64,000 nt of DNA. Source: Lepas anatifera. Its lineage: Eukaryota > Arthropoda > Thecostraca > Lepadidae. The notes under the pieces are model-generated. The model was not told where the DNA came from and searched no databases. It saw only the letters and a list, made by a program, of their open reading frames with translations. The translations under genes were made by a program, and so were the position numbers. Shown in pieces: positions 33,004 through 44,082 of this stretch. Where the stretch lies: positions 2,245,001-2,309,000 of the forward strand of contig JAOTON010001929.1 of NCBI GenBank assembly GCA_034440635.1, written 5' to 3'. Every line of letters begins with the position of its first letter. Position 1 is the stretch's first letter.

Positions 33004-34077
33004 GAGTCCTGTCAGGCTACTGACTACACGGATTCCTGTCAGGCTACTGACTACACGGATGCCTGTCAGGCTACTGACTACACCGATTTCTGTCAGGCTA
33101 CTGACTTGATGATAATGTTATAAAAAATTAACCGGCAATCGCTCATAGTATAATGAAATTGAAAATTTCCACAATACCATGTGCTTATGTAGATGCATGT
33201 TGCCCTAGCAACAAACTTCTAACCCATAGTCTCCGCTGAGTACCCCACGCGTGCGCGTGCTACTGACCACACGGATTCCTGTCAGGCTACTGACTACACC
33301 CATTCCTGTCAGGCTACTGACTGCACCGATTCCTGTCAGGCTACTGATTGCACCGATTTCTGTCAGGCTACTGACTGCACCGATTGTCAGGCTACTGACT
33401 GCACCGATTTCTGTCAGGCTACTGACTGCACGGATGCCTGTCAGGCTACTGACTGCACCGATTTCTGTCAGGCTACTGACTGCACCCATTGTCAGGCTAC
33501 TGACTGCACGGATGCCTGTCAGGCTACTGACTGCACCGATTGTCAGGCTACTGACTGCACCGATTCCTGTCAGGCTACTGACTGCACGGATGCCTGTCAG
33601 GCTACTGACTGCACCGATTTCTGTCAGGCTACTGACTGCACCGATTTCTGTCAGGCTACTGACTGCACGGATGCCTGTCAGGCTACTGACTGCACGGATT
33701 CCTGTCAGGCTACTGACTGCACCGATTTCTGTCAGGCTACTGACTGCACCGATTCCTGTCAGGCTACTGATTGCACCGATTTCTGTCAGGCTACTGACTG
33801 CACCGATTGTCAGGCTACTGACTGCACCGATTCCTGTCAGGCTACTGACTGCACGGATGCCTGTCAGGCTACTGACTGCACCGATTTCTGTCAGGCTACT
33901 GACTGCACCCATTGTCAGGCTACTGACTGCACGGATGCCTGTCAGGCTACTGACTGCACGGATTCCTGTCAGGCTACTGACTGCACCGATTTCTGTCAGG
34001 CTACTGACTGCACCGATTTCTGTCAGGCTACTGACTGCACCGATTTCTGTCAGGCTACTGACTGCACCCATTCCTGT
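33004..34077. repeat. Minisatellite 1, 27-bp unit with 24-bp variants
   Basis: The unit is CTGTCAGGCTACTGACTGCACCGATTT. Variants differ at the end (GATTCC, GATGCC, GATTTC), and several units lack three bases. The array is broken at about 33104-33260 by non-repeat DNA including 96-bp repeat copy 2. Every unit length is a multiple of three, so both strands stay open: VRLLTAPI repeats in one direction, GAVSSLTEI in the other, giving false ORFs of about 300 codons. Confidence 0.95.
33160..33255 (+). repeat. 96-bp duplicated segment, copy 2 (inside minisatellite 1)
   Basis: Nearly identical to 31065-31160 with one substitution (TTG for TTT). It is bounded on the right by minisatellite units, and on the left by about 55 bases of unique AT-rich sequence. 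Confidence 0.92.
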
Positions 34078-34141
34078 CTGCTTAGGCAGGAGGGGGTACT
34101 TGGCTCCCATTCCTAATATTTCAAATATTTTTTGGCCCAAG

Positions 34142-35121
34142 TAACACCCTCCCGGTGGGCCTCCGAGCCACCTTCATCCTGGGGGGTGTTCAACCCCCCC
34201 CTCTTCGAACTCGGCTCCTATGCGAGATAGCGAAAAACGTAAAAGCTATTGGATAGCTCATAAAATTCGTGAGATTAGTCACTTTTTAGCTATGGTCAAT
34301 ATTGAAGTCATGACAGGTCAAAGAATGACAAATGTTAGAGAATAGTTTCCTGGCTCTATCGTCTGACAGAGGGGAGTTAGAAACATTTTTCGGCACCATT
34401 TGCTTCCTCTCGTTGCAAAAATCTAACGATGTATAATATGACTATTCTAGGCCAAAAGATAAAAATGACCTGACCTATGCTCAGGTAAGGCCACTATCCA
34501 ACCTAGTATAGTCAATATGTATATAAATCGCCTCACAACAACAATCCAAACATAATGGTATCAAAATAAAAATGTTATCATCATTTCCTGCGAACTTATT
34601 GGCCCAAGTCTGAAACCTGCTTATTAAGTAGCCCCAGATGACCTCTCAAAGGTCACAAGTCAAAAATTGTAACATGAACCTAGACAGGGGCCCAGGATAC
34701 TACGATTGGGAGACAATGAAGGAATTTGCAACTGTATCTACACAAATACAGCCCAATTCCTGTTTTCCGTATGCATTTCCAATGGAGAGGGTACCTGACC
34801 CTAGGTCATTGATTTGAAAAATTGCAGAATATATTTTGTAGGACTCGGCAGGCCTATTATGTGGTATAAGTTTCAATTCGATAGATCCACCCATTTCGTA
34901 CTTATGCCTCCTTAAACATTTTTTGAGGTGAGGTCACTTGACCTGCACTGGTCACCTGACCTGAGATGACTTAACCTTAACATTTTGAGGAGAGTTGCGA
35001 AATCTGTCAAATGTAAAGGTGCCAAGCATGGCGGCGCTTCGCGCCTCCATACTTGGCAGTTATTTTCATGCCGCCGAAAAAAACCCGAGAGCGTGTTTAA
35101 AGACCCCCACCGGGGTGAGGG
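34142..35121 (-). mobile_element. TTAA element, family F copy 2 (inverted)
   Basis: The right end reads inward CCCTCACCCCGGTGGGG next to TTAA at 35122-35125; the left end is CACCCTCCCGGTGGG with a decayed TTAA. It holds GGGGGGTGTTCAACCCCCCC at the left and a GCGGCGCTTCGCGCC hairpin near the right. The AGGTCA-rich interior matches family F copy 1 in reverse. Confidence 0.8.
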
Positions 35122-35179
35122 TTAAAAAGGGTTCAACCTGCCTTAGGAAAGGCTCCTCTTTGAAAAGTATTTCTGAAAA

Positions 35180-37032
35180 CTGTGGGTTGGGATTACATCA
35201 GTCACTACAATTGTGGATCGGGATTACATCGGTCACTACAATTGTGGAAACATTGCATCGGTCACTACAATTGTGGAAACATTGCATCGGTCACTACAAT
35301 TGTGGAAACATTACATCGGTCACTACAATTGTGGAAACATTACATCGGTCACTACAATTGTGGAAACATTGCATCGGTCACTACAATTGTGGAAACATTA
35401 CATCGGTCACTACAGTTGTGGAACATTACATCGGTCACTACAATTGTGGAAACATTGCATCGGTCACCACAATTGTGGAAACATTGCATCGGTCACTACA
35501 ATTGTGGAAACATTACATCGATCACTACAATTGTGGAAACATTACATCGGTCACTACAATTGTGAAAAACATTGCATCGGTCACTACGATTGTGGAAACA
35601 TTACATCGGTCACTACAATTGTGGAAACATTACATCGGTCACTACAATTGTGGAAACATTGCATCGGTCACCACAATTGTGGAAATATTACATCGGTCAC
35701 CACAATTGTGGAAACATTACATCGGTCACTACAATTGTGGAAACATTACATCGGTCACTACAATTGTGGAAACATTACATCGGTCACTACAATTGTGGAA
35801 ACATTACATCGGTCACTACAATTGTGGAAACATTGCATCGGTCACTACAATTGTGGAAAAATTACATCGGTCACTACAATTGTGGAAACATTACATCGGT
35901 CATTACAATTGTGGAAACATTACATCGGTCACTACAATTGTGGAAACATTACATCGGTCACCACAATTGTGGAAACATTACATCGGTCACTACAATTGTG
36001 GAAACATTACATAGGTCACTACAATTGTGGAAACATTGCATCGGTCACTACAATTGTGGAAACATTGCATCGGTCACTACAATTGTGGAAACATTACATC
36101 GGTCACTACAATTGTGGAAACATTACATCGGTCACTATAATTGTGGAAACATTGCATCGGTCACTACAATTGTGGAAACATTACATCGGTCACTACAGTT
36201 GTGGAACATTACATCGGTCACTACAATTGTGGAAACATTGCATCGGTCACCACAATTGTGGAAACATTGCATCGGTCACTACAATTGTGGAAACAATACA
36301 TCGGTCACTACAATTGTGAAAAACATTGCATCGGTCACTACAATTGTGGAAACATTACATCGGTCACTACAATTGTGGAAACATTACATCGGTCACTACA
36401 ATTGTGGAAACATTGCATCGGTCACCACAATTGTGGAAATATTACATCGGTCACCACAATTGTGGAAACATTACATCGGTCACTACAATTGTGGAAACAT
36501 TACATCGGTCACTACAATTGTGGAAACATTACATCGGTCACTACAATTGTGGAAACATTACATCGGTCACTACAATTGTGGAAACATTGCATCGGTCACT
36601 ACAATTGTGGAAACATTACATCGGTCACTACAATTGTGGAAACATTACATCGGTCATTACAATTGTGGAAACATTACATCGGTCACTACAATTGTGGAAA
36701 CATTACATCGGTCACCACAATTGTGGAAACATTACATCGGTCACTACAATTGTGGAAACATTACATCGGTCACTACAATTGTGGAAACATTGCATCGGTC
36801 ACTACAATTGTGGAAACATTACATCGGTCACTACAATTCTGGAGACATTACATCGGTCACTACAATTGTGAAACATTGCATCGGTCACTACAATTGTGGA
36901 AACATTGTATCGGTCACCACAATTGTGGAAACATTGCATCGGTCACTACAATTGTGGAAACATTACATCGGTCACTACAATTGTGGAGACATTACATCGG
37001 TCACTACAATTGTGGAAACATTGCATCGGTCA
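35180..37032. repeat. Minisatellite 2, 29-bp unit, about 64 copies
   Basis: The unit is ACATCGGTCACTACAATTGT followed by GGAAACATT. Main variants are GCATC for ACATC, CACCACAA for CACTACAA, and single-base gains or losses. Because 29 is not a multiple of three, all three plus frames cycle through one 29-residue repeat, which produces open frames up to 494 codons. Each unit has the 8-bp palindrome ACAATTGT, and the CACCACAA variant makes CCACAATTGTGG. The longer-range pattern also repeats: 35395-35560 resembles 36175-36330. Confidence 0.95.
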
Positions 37033-37890
37033 CCTTTTGGCTCAGGTCCATATTGAGGTAATGACAAGTCAAAGAAGGTGGCATGCTAGAGTTGAGTTTT
37101 TGGGTTCTAGCGTCTGACAGAGTTGAGCTAGAATCATTATTAGGATTTTAGGCACTATTCACTTTCTCTTGCTACGGCGAATCGAATGATGTGTAACATG
37201 ACTATAATAGGTCAAAACATAACATGACCTGATCTAAGGTCATGTCATGGTCACCATCTAACCTAGTATAGTCAATATGCATATTAATAGATTCGCAATA
37301 GGAATATGAACGTAATGGTATCAAAATAAAAACTTTATCCTCATGTTTTGCAAAGTTATCGACCCAAGTCTGAAAACCTGCTTAAGTTGCCCCAGATGAC
37401 CTTTCAGAGTTCGCAGGTACAAACCTGCAACTTGAACCCATAAAGTGGCCTAGGATACCATGATTTGGAGAATACGAGGGTATTCCAAGGGATATCTGCA
37501 GAAACAGAGATATTGTTCGTCAAATTTCCCTTTTCCCCATGCACTTCCAAATATGAGGTCTGTAAATCTCTACCTAACAGTTAGTCATCGATATGAAAAA
37601 TCCATGAACATGTTTGGTACTACTCGGTAGGCTCACCATGTGGTATAAGTTCCAATTTGATAAATTCGCCCTTTTCTTGCTTATAACATCCTTAAACATT
37701 TTTGGAGCTGAGGGCACTTGCTCTGCACTGGTAACCTGACCTGAGAGGATCCAACCTTAAGAATTTGGAGAAAGTTGTGGAATTGATCATGGATAAGGTT
37801 TGCCAAGTACGGCGGTGCATCATGCAGCCGTTTTTTCTGCCACCGGAAAACCCGAGGTGGGGGGTGTTCAAACACCCCACCAGGGCGAGG
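37033..37890 (-). mobile_element. TTAA element, family F copy 3, left part replaced by minisatellite 2
   Basis: The interior aligns with family F copy 2 from the point where minisatellite 2 stops (GGTCAC, then CTTTTGGCTCAGGTCCATAT against GTCACTTTTTAGCTATGGTC). The right end holds GGGGTGTTCAAACACCCC and CAGGGCGAGGG next to ATAA, a decayed TTAA. Non-coding. Confidence 0.72.
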
Positions 37891-38253
37891 GATAACCATC
37901 CCATTCTGATAATCATCCTCCGGTATTTTTCCTGCACCTTCGCGACATTTATGATGATCATTTATGTAAGGACAACTATTAGAATTAGCAATGTATGTTA
38001 AATCAGATGTTTCAAAACCTTACCGGTGACTATCATGAAGAAAATCCCCCAATCTTATAATCGACAGGGACGGCGTCCGCTGTATGCGCGGCGCTCTCTC
38101 GTGCGTCGCTCCGTCGGCAGCGGTCTCATTCGCCGCGCGCTCCCCTGCAGCGTCGGTCGGTGAGCGAATCCAGACGGAACCACTTCACCTCGGCGGAGAA
38201 CCCCAGCACCACCATCTGAAGACACCCGCCAGGCTTCCCAACTACCCTGCTGT

Positions 38254-39822
38254 GTGTGGGAGGTATTTGTGGCTTTCAACTCACCAGGGATGGCGGCTGT
38301 GCTCATGAGGATGGCGAACACCTCTCTGCCGTCGGAGGTGACGTCTCGACTCTCAGCTGCATGTCTGGCAGAGGTTGGCAGGCTTCAGTGCCGGAGGACG
38401 GAGGCGCCGGAGGCGGTATTGGTTTGCACACCGCCCGAGGGCGAAGAGGACGGAGCGGTGCTGCACCGTTGGCTGATGGCGCTGTCCACTGGGACGGTGT
38501 TGCTGACGCTGGTGTTGAACTTGCTGGTGCTGATGACTCTGTACAGGAGCCGGCAACTGCACACTCTCATTAACTATCTGGTATCTCTGCTTTGCATCAG
38601 TAAAATTGCGTGGTTGATGGTGCCTGTTTTGATGGCGTACGAGCCAAACTTTCGGAATCATGCACTTTGTTACCTGCGCTACCTATTGTGGAAAATCACA
38701 AGACAGAGTAGTTTCTTCTTGCTGATGATGGTAGCCATTCTACGCTATCTGGCCGTAGTCCTCAAAAAGAAATTTGACCTCACGTGCATGCACATGACCG
38801 CTTGTACTGTAAGCATACTTGCTCTCAACGTAGTCTCGAGCTTCTACAAGCCGGAGAACTGGTATTACTGCGCCCCTACCTTTTCGCTGACCCCTCAAGC
38901 CTACTTCATCACCATGCGCCACGCTCGAGTCAACCGCTCGGCCGGTACTCAGCTCATGGTCAAGTTTCTCGTCGGCTTCGGCTTCCTCGCGTTCACCCAC
39001 CTCAGCATTGTGTACAAAACAGTCAAGTCGCGTCGCAAGCTGAACGCCAGGCGGCTCACTTCTTTGAGACCGGCCCCTTCAGCAGTGCGCTCTCAGAATT
39101 CCGCTGCGCCCTCGGCGTTGTCTCTGACATCCGAACCTTCACACGAGCAAACAAAACGCACGTCCTCGACTCAGAATGAAGCTATATCCACCGTCAGCTG
39201 CCGTGTGGCCTCAGGGCGTTTAGGTCACAGCACTGCTGCTCCACCACATCCTGGACGTAGGCTTAGTGTAATTTTGGAAGATAGCATTGGAACAGAAAGC
39301 GACGGAGGACCGTCTGGCCGGAAGGTCACCGAGGCGTGGAACACAACTCCTCTGCAACTATCCGGAACTACATTGCAACAAGATCTCGCTTCGGCAGTCT
39401 CAAATGTGCCATCTCTAACAGAGCGATCTCGTTTGAGCCTAATGAAATCCCCGGCTCCTTCCACTGTCAGCACATGGCAGCAGACAACCAGAACCATCTC
39501 ATGCGGCTCCAACCGGACAGACGTAGTGGCGGGTGTCTCGCTGATGGCAATGCTGGTCAGCTACTTCGTCAGCTTTGCTCCCGTTATTCTGATGGCGGTG
39601 ATGTACGGCTCGGAGTCCTGTCTCATCTACCCGGGCGACAGGATCGTCTACTCCATGATGTTGACCATCAGTGGATGTATCGGCGCTGTCTGTGACCCCA
39701 TTATCTGTCTCATCTTCAGTCAGGTGTTCAGGTTAGCTTTTTCGCAGACGTGTGACTCGGCCGTGCAGACTGTGACCGGACTCAGTCGCAGCCTCTGGCT
39801 GTTGGTGACTCGGGAGATTTAG
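38254..39822 (+). CDS. Atypical class A (rhodopsin-like) GPCR, orphan, 522 codons without intron
   Basis: Seven hydrophobic helices are visible. TM1 about 73-97 (N1.50 = Asn89); TM2 about 104-128; TM3 about 138-165, with Cys139 at 3.25 and Leu-Arg-Tyr at 163-165 in place of DRY; TM4 about 178-197, lacking Trp4.50; Cys206 in loop 2 can pair with Cys139; TM5 about 233-256; a long Ser/Thr-rich third intracellular loop (257-433); TM6 about 434-460, with Pro453; TM7 about 472-498, with DPIIC (491-495) in place of NPxxY. Position 2.50, 28 residues after N1.50, is Lys117. The N-terminus has a glycosylation site (Asn22-Thr-Ser). Later ATGs at codons 13, 18 and 20 are possible starts, and a CACCAG acceptor-like site lies just before codon 13, so a 5' exon is possible. 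Ligand unknown. Confidence 0.85.
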   Translation: MWEVFVAFNSPGMAAVLMRMANTSLPSEVTSRLSAACLAEVGRLQCRRTEAPEAVLVCTPPEGEEDGAVLHRWLMALSTGTVLLTLVLNLLVLMTLYRSRQLHTLINYLVSLLCISKIAWLMVPVLMAYEPNFRNHALCYLRYLLWKITRQSSFFLLMMVAILRYLAVVLKKKFDLTCMHMTACTVSILALNVVSSFYKPENWYYCAPTFSLTPQAYFITMRHARVNRSAGTQLMVKFLVGFGFLAFTHLSIVYKTVKSRRKLNARRLTSLRPAPSAVRSQNSAAPSALSLTSEPSHEQTKRTSSTQNEAISTVSCRVASGRLGHSTAAPPHPGRRLSVILEDSIGTESDGGPSGRKVTEAWNTTPLQLSGTTLQQDLASAVSNVPSLTERSRLSLMKSPAPSTVSTWQQTTRTISCGSNRTDVVAGVSLMAMLVSYFVSFAPVILMAVMYGSESCLIYPGDRIVYSMMLTISGCIGAVCDPIICLIFSQVFRLAFSQTCDSAVQTVTGLSRSLWLLVTREI

Positions 39823-39972
39823 CAACTGATATGGGTGTCCACAACGAATTAGGACCAACTTCAATTGTCCACAGACATTCGAAATTATCGTGGGGAAGTG
39901 TGTACATGTCTCATCTGAAAGTCCGTCTGTAAGTGTATGGTGTAATATATAATGCATAAGACGTGTGATATG

Positions 39973-39976
<4 letters not shown>

Positions 39977-40011
<35 letters not shown>
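39977..40011. repeat. (AT)n microsatellite
   Basis: About 35 bases of AT dinucleotides, in the likely 3' UTR or downstream flank of the GPCR. Confidence 0.95.
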
Positions 40012-40012
<1 letters not shown>

Positions 40013-41066
40013 GAATATTTTTAATTAATGCAAACTGTTAAAGTCAACTGCTGACACTGATTTCAATAGCACTTTGTTAGTTTTTACAATGAAATTGATA
40101 GGATTCTTGGTTTCGTGGTATAAGTTATATATGATTTGTCCAAAACTCATAAAGAAAGGATTCTTTCGCCAACCAGTTTCAGTTTATTTTATTATACTTT
40201 TTCAAAGTGTTAAAAAATCGTATGATCTTGATGGTACAAACATTGCTCCGGAAAACTTGTTTGGCAAGGGCTGTTAATATCTAAAAAAAACTTCCGTTTC
40301 AGATGGGCTAATTAGACGCAGATTAGTTAGCTCTGAGGTCACAACAAGAAACATACGATGCCACTTAATCAGTTGGCTAGGCAGCTGAGTTTAAAATATT
40401 AGTGCACATTAAACACAGACATTCCATATGGAGATTGCAGGCTCTGTAATGCATGTATGTGTTACAGGGAGAGTGCGAAATCCGGGAGTTCGCGAACTCC
40501 CTAGGGATTTCATGAAATCACTGACCAGCCAGGAGTTCGCGAAATCCCTAGGGAGTTCGCGAAATCCCTGGGTGACCAGGGAGTTCGCGAAATCCCTGGA
40601 CTTAGAAGTCAGGGAGTTCGCGAAATCCCGGATAAACACTCAGGGAGTTCGCGAATTCCCTGACATTTAGTCAGCTCAAGGATGACTAGCTAGGATTGCG
40701 GACTATTGTTCTTATGATTTATTTCAAACAGTAACCGGACATTTTCCGTAAAAATCACGTATAATGGAGGTTTTAGGCTAAATATTAGGAAGGTTTTAAG
40801 CTAAATATAAGGAAGGTCATAATTGTATTGTTGAGGTCGTAGCGATACATTTATCGAGTTTCGCTTATCAATATTGTACTGCAATGTAAAAGTTCAGTTG
40901 CTGCTGATTGCAAACGTGGATCACGGGAGAGAAAGACACTGGCCCCTGGCGGTTCCAAAATGCCCTGGTCCACTCCTGAAATTTGGTTCCCACACACTCC
41001 CCCACAGAATACACCTTCGCCTTCACTGTGATTTGGTACTTGGTTACTTATATTCATGATATATTT

Positions 41067-41334
41067 TATACGCGGATTTAGGGGGACAAAGGGGCAGGTG
41101 CCCCCCCCCCGATCGACCCTCGGCGCCCTCTGAAATGGTCACGGCGCCACTCTGAAATGTCGCTTTCCATCCCCCGTCCCTAGAGATGTAAAAATCGGCG
41201 CCCACGGATAGGATCTTGCGCCCACCTGATAGGTTTTTCCGGTCAAAAAAGGCTCTCCCCTGGTCCGGATGGCGCCCCGCCCTCTCCCCCCCGGAAGATG
41301 CCCCCCCCGATCGGCAATCTTGGATCCGCCTATG
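41067..41334 (-). mobile_element. hAT-like MITE, family B copy 2 (nested)
   Basis: Same family as 50824 and 54098, in reverse orientation. The right end ATCCGCCTATG is intact and the left TATACGCGGAT is changed. Flanks ATATATTT and ATAGATCT agree at 6 of 8 positions. GC-rich and non-coding. Despite long open frames it has no recognisable protein. Confidence 0.75.
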
Positions 41335-41894
41335 ATAGATCTGTATATTTAATATTATACATATGCAGTGCATGGAGTCAGCATAACTACCCAGGTATTC
41401 AATAAAAAGTGGTCTACGCTATCACCACCTTTCATAATTATGTGACGCTACGGTTATTTTATGCCAAATCTACATCACAGAATAGCGTTACGGTATTTTA
41501 TGTAGGTTGAATTATTATGGAATTTTATCTACAGATACGATAAAGAAAATGATACGAAATCCATGGCTTGATCACTAGAATAAATCTGGGTGTAACACAG
41601 TTCAAGAAATGGCAGAAATATTTGCGCTACTGAAAAATGGTATAAATGCTCGGCAATGGCGCAACGCACTTACTTTTGAGCAAACCACGCCATCCGAAAA
41701 AGAATGTGCCCGACGCTCACATTTTTGAAAACTCATCACGTGTCTTTTGGCTGGTGGTGTCGATGAGGTGCCGGTCACCGAGAGCAATTGCGAAGTCTCT
41801 TATGACTATGCCTTTTGATAGCTTAAAATCATCACAGTCAAAAACGCTTGGTATGAGTCTGAAACTAGTTTCGCGGGATGCAATTTTTAAGACG

Positions 41895-42725
41895 TGCAAT
41901 GCCAGGGGTCTGAGCCACCTTCACCCTGACGAGGGGTGGGCTACGCCCCCTGCCTAAAATCTAAAAACTACGCTAGTTAGCGAAAAAGTAAATGGCGTTA
42001 AGTAGGACAACCTAAGCTTTTAAGGAAGTGTTCTATGCATTCTTTTGTCGGGTAAAATCTGAGGGCATTGGAAGCCAAACAATGTCACAATATGGATATG
42101 GTGATATAACTGAAATACAGTTCTTCAGTCCTACCATCTGATGTAGAAGAGATACAATATATAAGGATTCACTATCTGAAGCTTTTCTGCAAGCGACGTC
42201 GAATGATTAATAATGTGACTATTCTAGGTCAAAGCTAAGATTTGACCTGACCTTGGATCAGGTTAATATCGAATTGGGTCAGAATGCATATCATTAGAAC
42301 TGCAGAAACAAGACAACCCCAATGATGCCAAAATATACAATTTAGCTCCATTCTCAACAAAATTATGATGTTTAAACCATTTTACCGATACTTTTCCAAC
42401 GGTGTCATCATGACTCATAATTGACCTTAGGTCATCGACTTCAGAAATCCTAAAAAAACTGTGTACTCAGTCGGCCCTATATTCAATACGAATTTTAGAT
42501 TGATACATTAAGCTGTTCCTTGCTTATGTTGTTTTCTTCTTTTTTGGAGATGATGTCACTTGACCTGCACTAATGTCCTGACCTGAAATGACCTGAACCG
42601 AAAAAGTTGACAGGAGTTGTAAAAAGCTTCAGAAAAAGCTGTACTGGGTACAGCAGCGCTGCGCGTAGCCGTTTTCAAGACTTTGCGAAAAATCCAAGGA
42701 GTATGGTTACCTAACCCCCGTCCCG
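41895..42725 (-). mobile_element. Decayed TTAA-type element (family H)
   Basis: The left part has GTCTGAGCCACCTTCACCCT and a palindrome GGGGTGGGCTACGCCCC, as in the reversed family A layout. The interior has TGACCT/AGGTCA sites, and the right part has a degraded GCAGCGCTGCGCG hairpin and AAAAATCCAAGG. No clean TTAA pair is seen. Boundaries are approximate. Confidence 0.55.
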
Positions 42726-43862
42726 GCCATGCACGTACTCGGTACGAAGTCGCTCAGGTGCACCAACTGTGAGTACCGTTAGATAGAAAATTCTGAAGCG
42801 CTTCTTTCCAACTCACTTATCCAGCATCTGCAGAGAGATCATTATCATATCACAATCCTCATTACTACACAAAAGAGAAATGCTGCTTATCTGATGGCCA
42901 TTTCGTATTACTTTCTGGGTAAGGAAAATACAATAATGCTATATTATTTTTTGCATTAAGTTCATTAATGTATTCCAAAACTTTGGCCAATCTTTACAGG
43001 TACGGTTCGGCTATACTAAGATAAATTTTCAGAGCTGCAACAACGAAATAATCATTCTGCAAATTAACTTAGACCATATCTCTGTTTTCAGTTTATCAGT
43101 ATATCAGAAGTGTTATACAGTTTCAGCTACAGCTGAACATAAGCCGACAACTATAGTTGTCGGCATAAGCAGGACACGGAATAATACAATTGTTACGCAT
43201 ATTTGCAATGTGCTATCTCATTGCCTGTTGTCATGACCGTGGCTGGAGCACCTAAGCTTGAAGTGCATTTGCTAGCCCGCCGGAATCGACAATAAAATTT
43301 CTCAAAGCCTTGGCAATGGTCAAACGATGACAGGCGTGCCGCTTCTTACACCGAGAGCCTTTTCGAGGCCGACACTTCCTCCTGTACCAAAGTATTGTTA
43401 TTGGAAAATTTGTGGACGTCCGTAGTACATTCCAACATAGACATAGCTAAAATAGACCTTTGTGAAAGTATATCAGTTCTTTGTCCGTTTCTTACGGCAC
43501 AGTACTTCCCATCAGGAGTCTGCTTTGTTAAGAAATCAAGATATTCATTACAGATGACAATGAAAAAAGTAGTGGCATCTCTAGTTTGTTTTGAGCCCCC
43601 CCTCCACACCTACGGTTCATATTGCATAAGCCATGCACCTCGAGGAAGGCTAGTGACTCGAATAGTTGGTCAGCGGGCACAAGGAACCGGTGTGAGGTAG
43701 AGCTGAGAGTGTAAAATTAATTTTCAAAAAATAAATATCAGGCCGACACACATAAAATCAAGCAAAATACAACATAGAAAGAGAAAACATGGACGGGGAG
43801 TGTAAAACCACATCACTGAAGGATCATTCTTCGGATTTAAACTTTTATGACATATTGGCATG
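42726..43862. other. Foldback element body, nothing recognised
   Basis: AT-rich. A minus-strand open frame (43346-43609, 87 codons) has no domain that I recognise. The phrase AACTATAGTTGTCGG near 43150 forms a small inverted repeat. Confidence 0.4.
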
Positions 43863-44082
43863 TTAGGGATTTCGCGAAATCCCTGAAAAGCATTCAGGTA
43901 GTTCGCGAAATCACTGAAGTTTCAGTGAGTTCGCGAAATCCCTAGGGATTTCGCGAAATCCCTGGTCGGCCAGTGATTTCGCGAACTCCCTAGGGATTTC
44001 GCGAACTCCCTGGCTGGTCAGTGATTTCGCGAAATCCCTAGGGGAGTTAGCGAAATCCCGGATTTCGCACTTTCCCTGTAAC

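Larger units (their letters stand above)
40461..44082. mobile_element. Foldback-like element with TTCGCGAA palindrome arrays at both ends
   Basis: The outer left end reads GTTACAGGGAGAGTGCGAAA; the right end read inward gives GTTACAGGGAAAGTGCGAAA. Each continues into an array of about 200 bp of near-palindromic units (GGGAGTTCGCGAAATCCC and relatives) at 40485-40665 and 43865-44060. The 3.6-kb body holds a nested MITE (41067) and a decayed TTAA element (about 41895), but no recognisable transposase. No clear target duplication was found; flanks CATGTATGTG and ATATGTACAT are only similar. Confidence 0.65.

Noticed and set aside
33205..34144. Opposed frames of 311 and 297 codons over the 27-bp repeat
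   Set aside because: Products of minisatellite periodicity; both strands are open through the same units.
35180..37032. CRISPR-like appearance (regular repeats)
   Set aside because: There are no unique spacers; units are contiguous and the genome is animal.
34995..37061. Open frames of 306 to 494 codons over the 29-bp repeat
   Set aside because: All three plus frames give the same cyclic 29-residue peptide, as expected when a stop-free unit length is not a multiple of three. No start context, composition or domain supports a gene.
43346..43609. 87-codon minus frame as a transposase fragment of the foldback element
   Set aside because: No motif supports it; overlapping plus frames of similar length exist.
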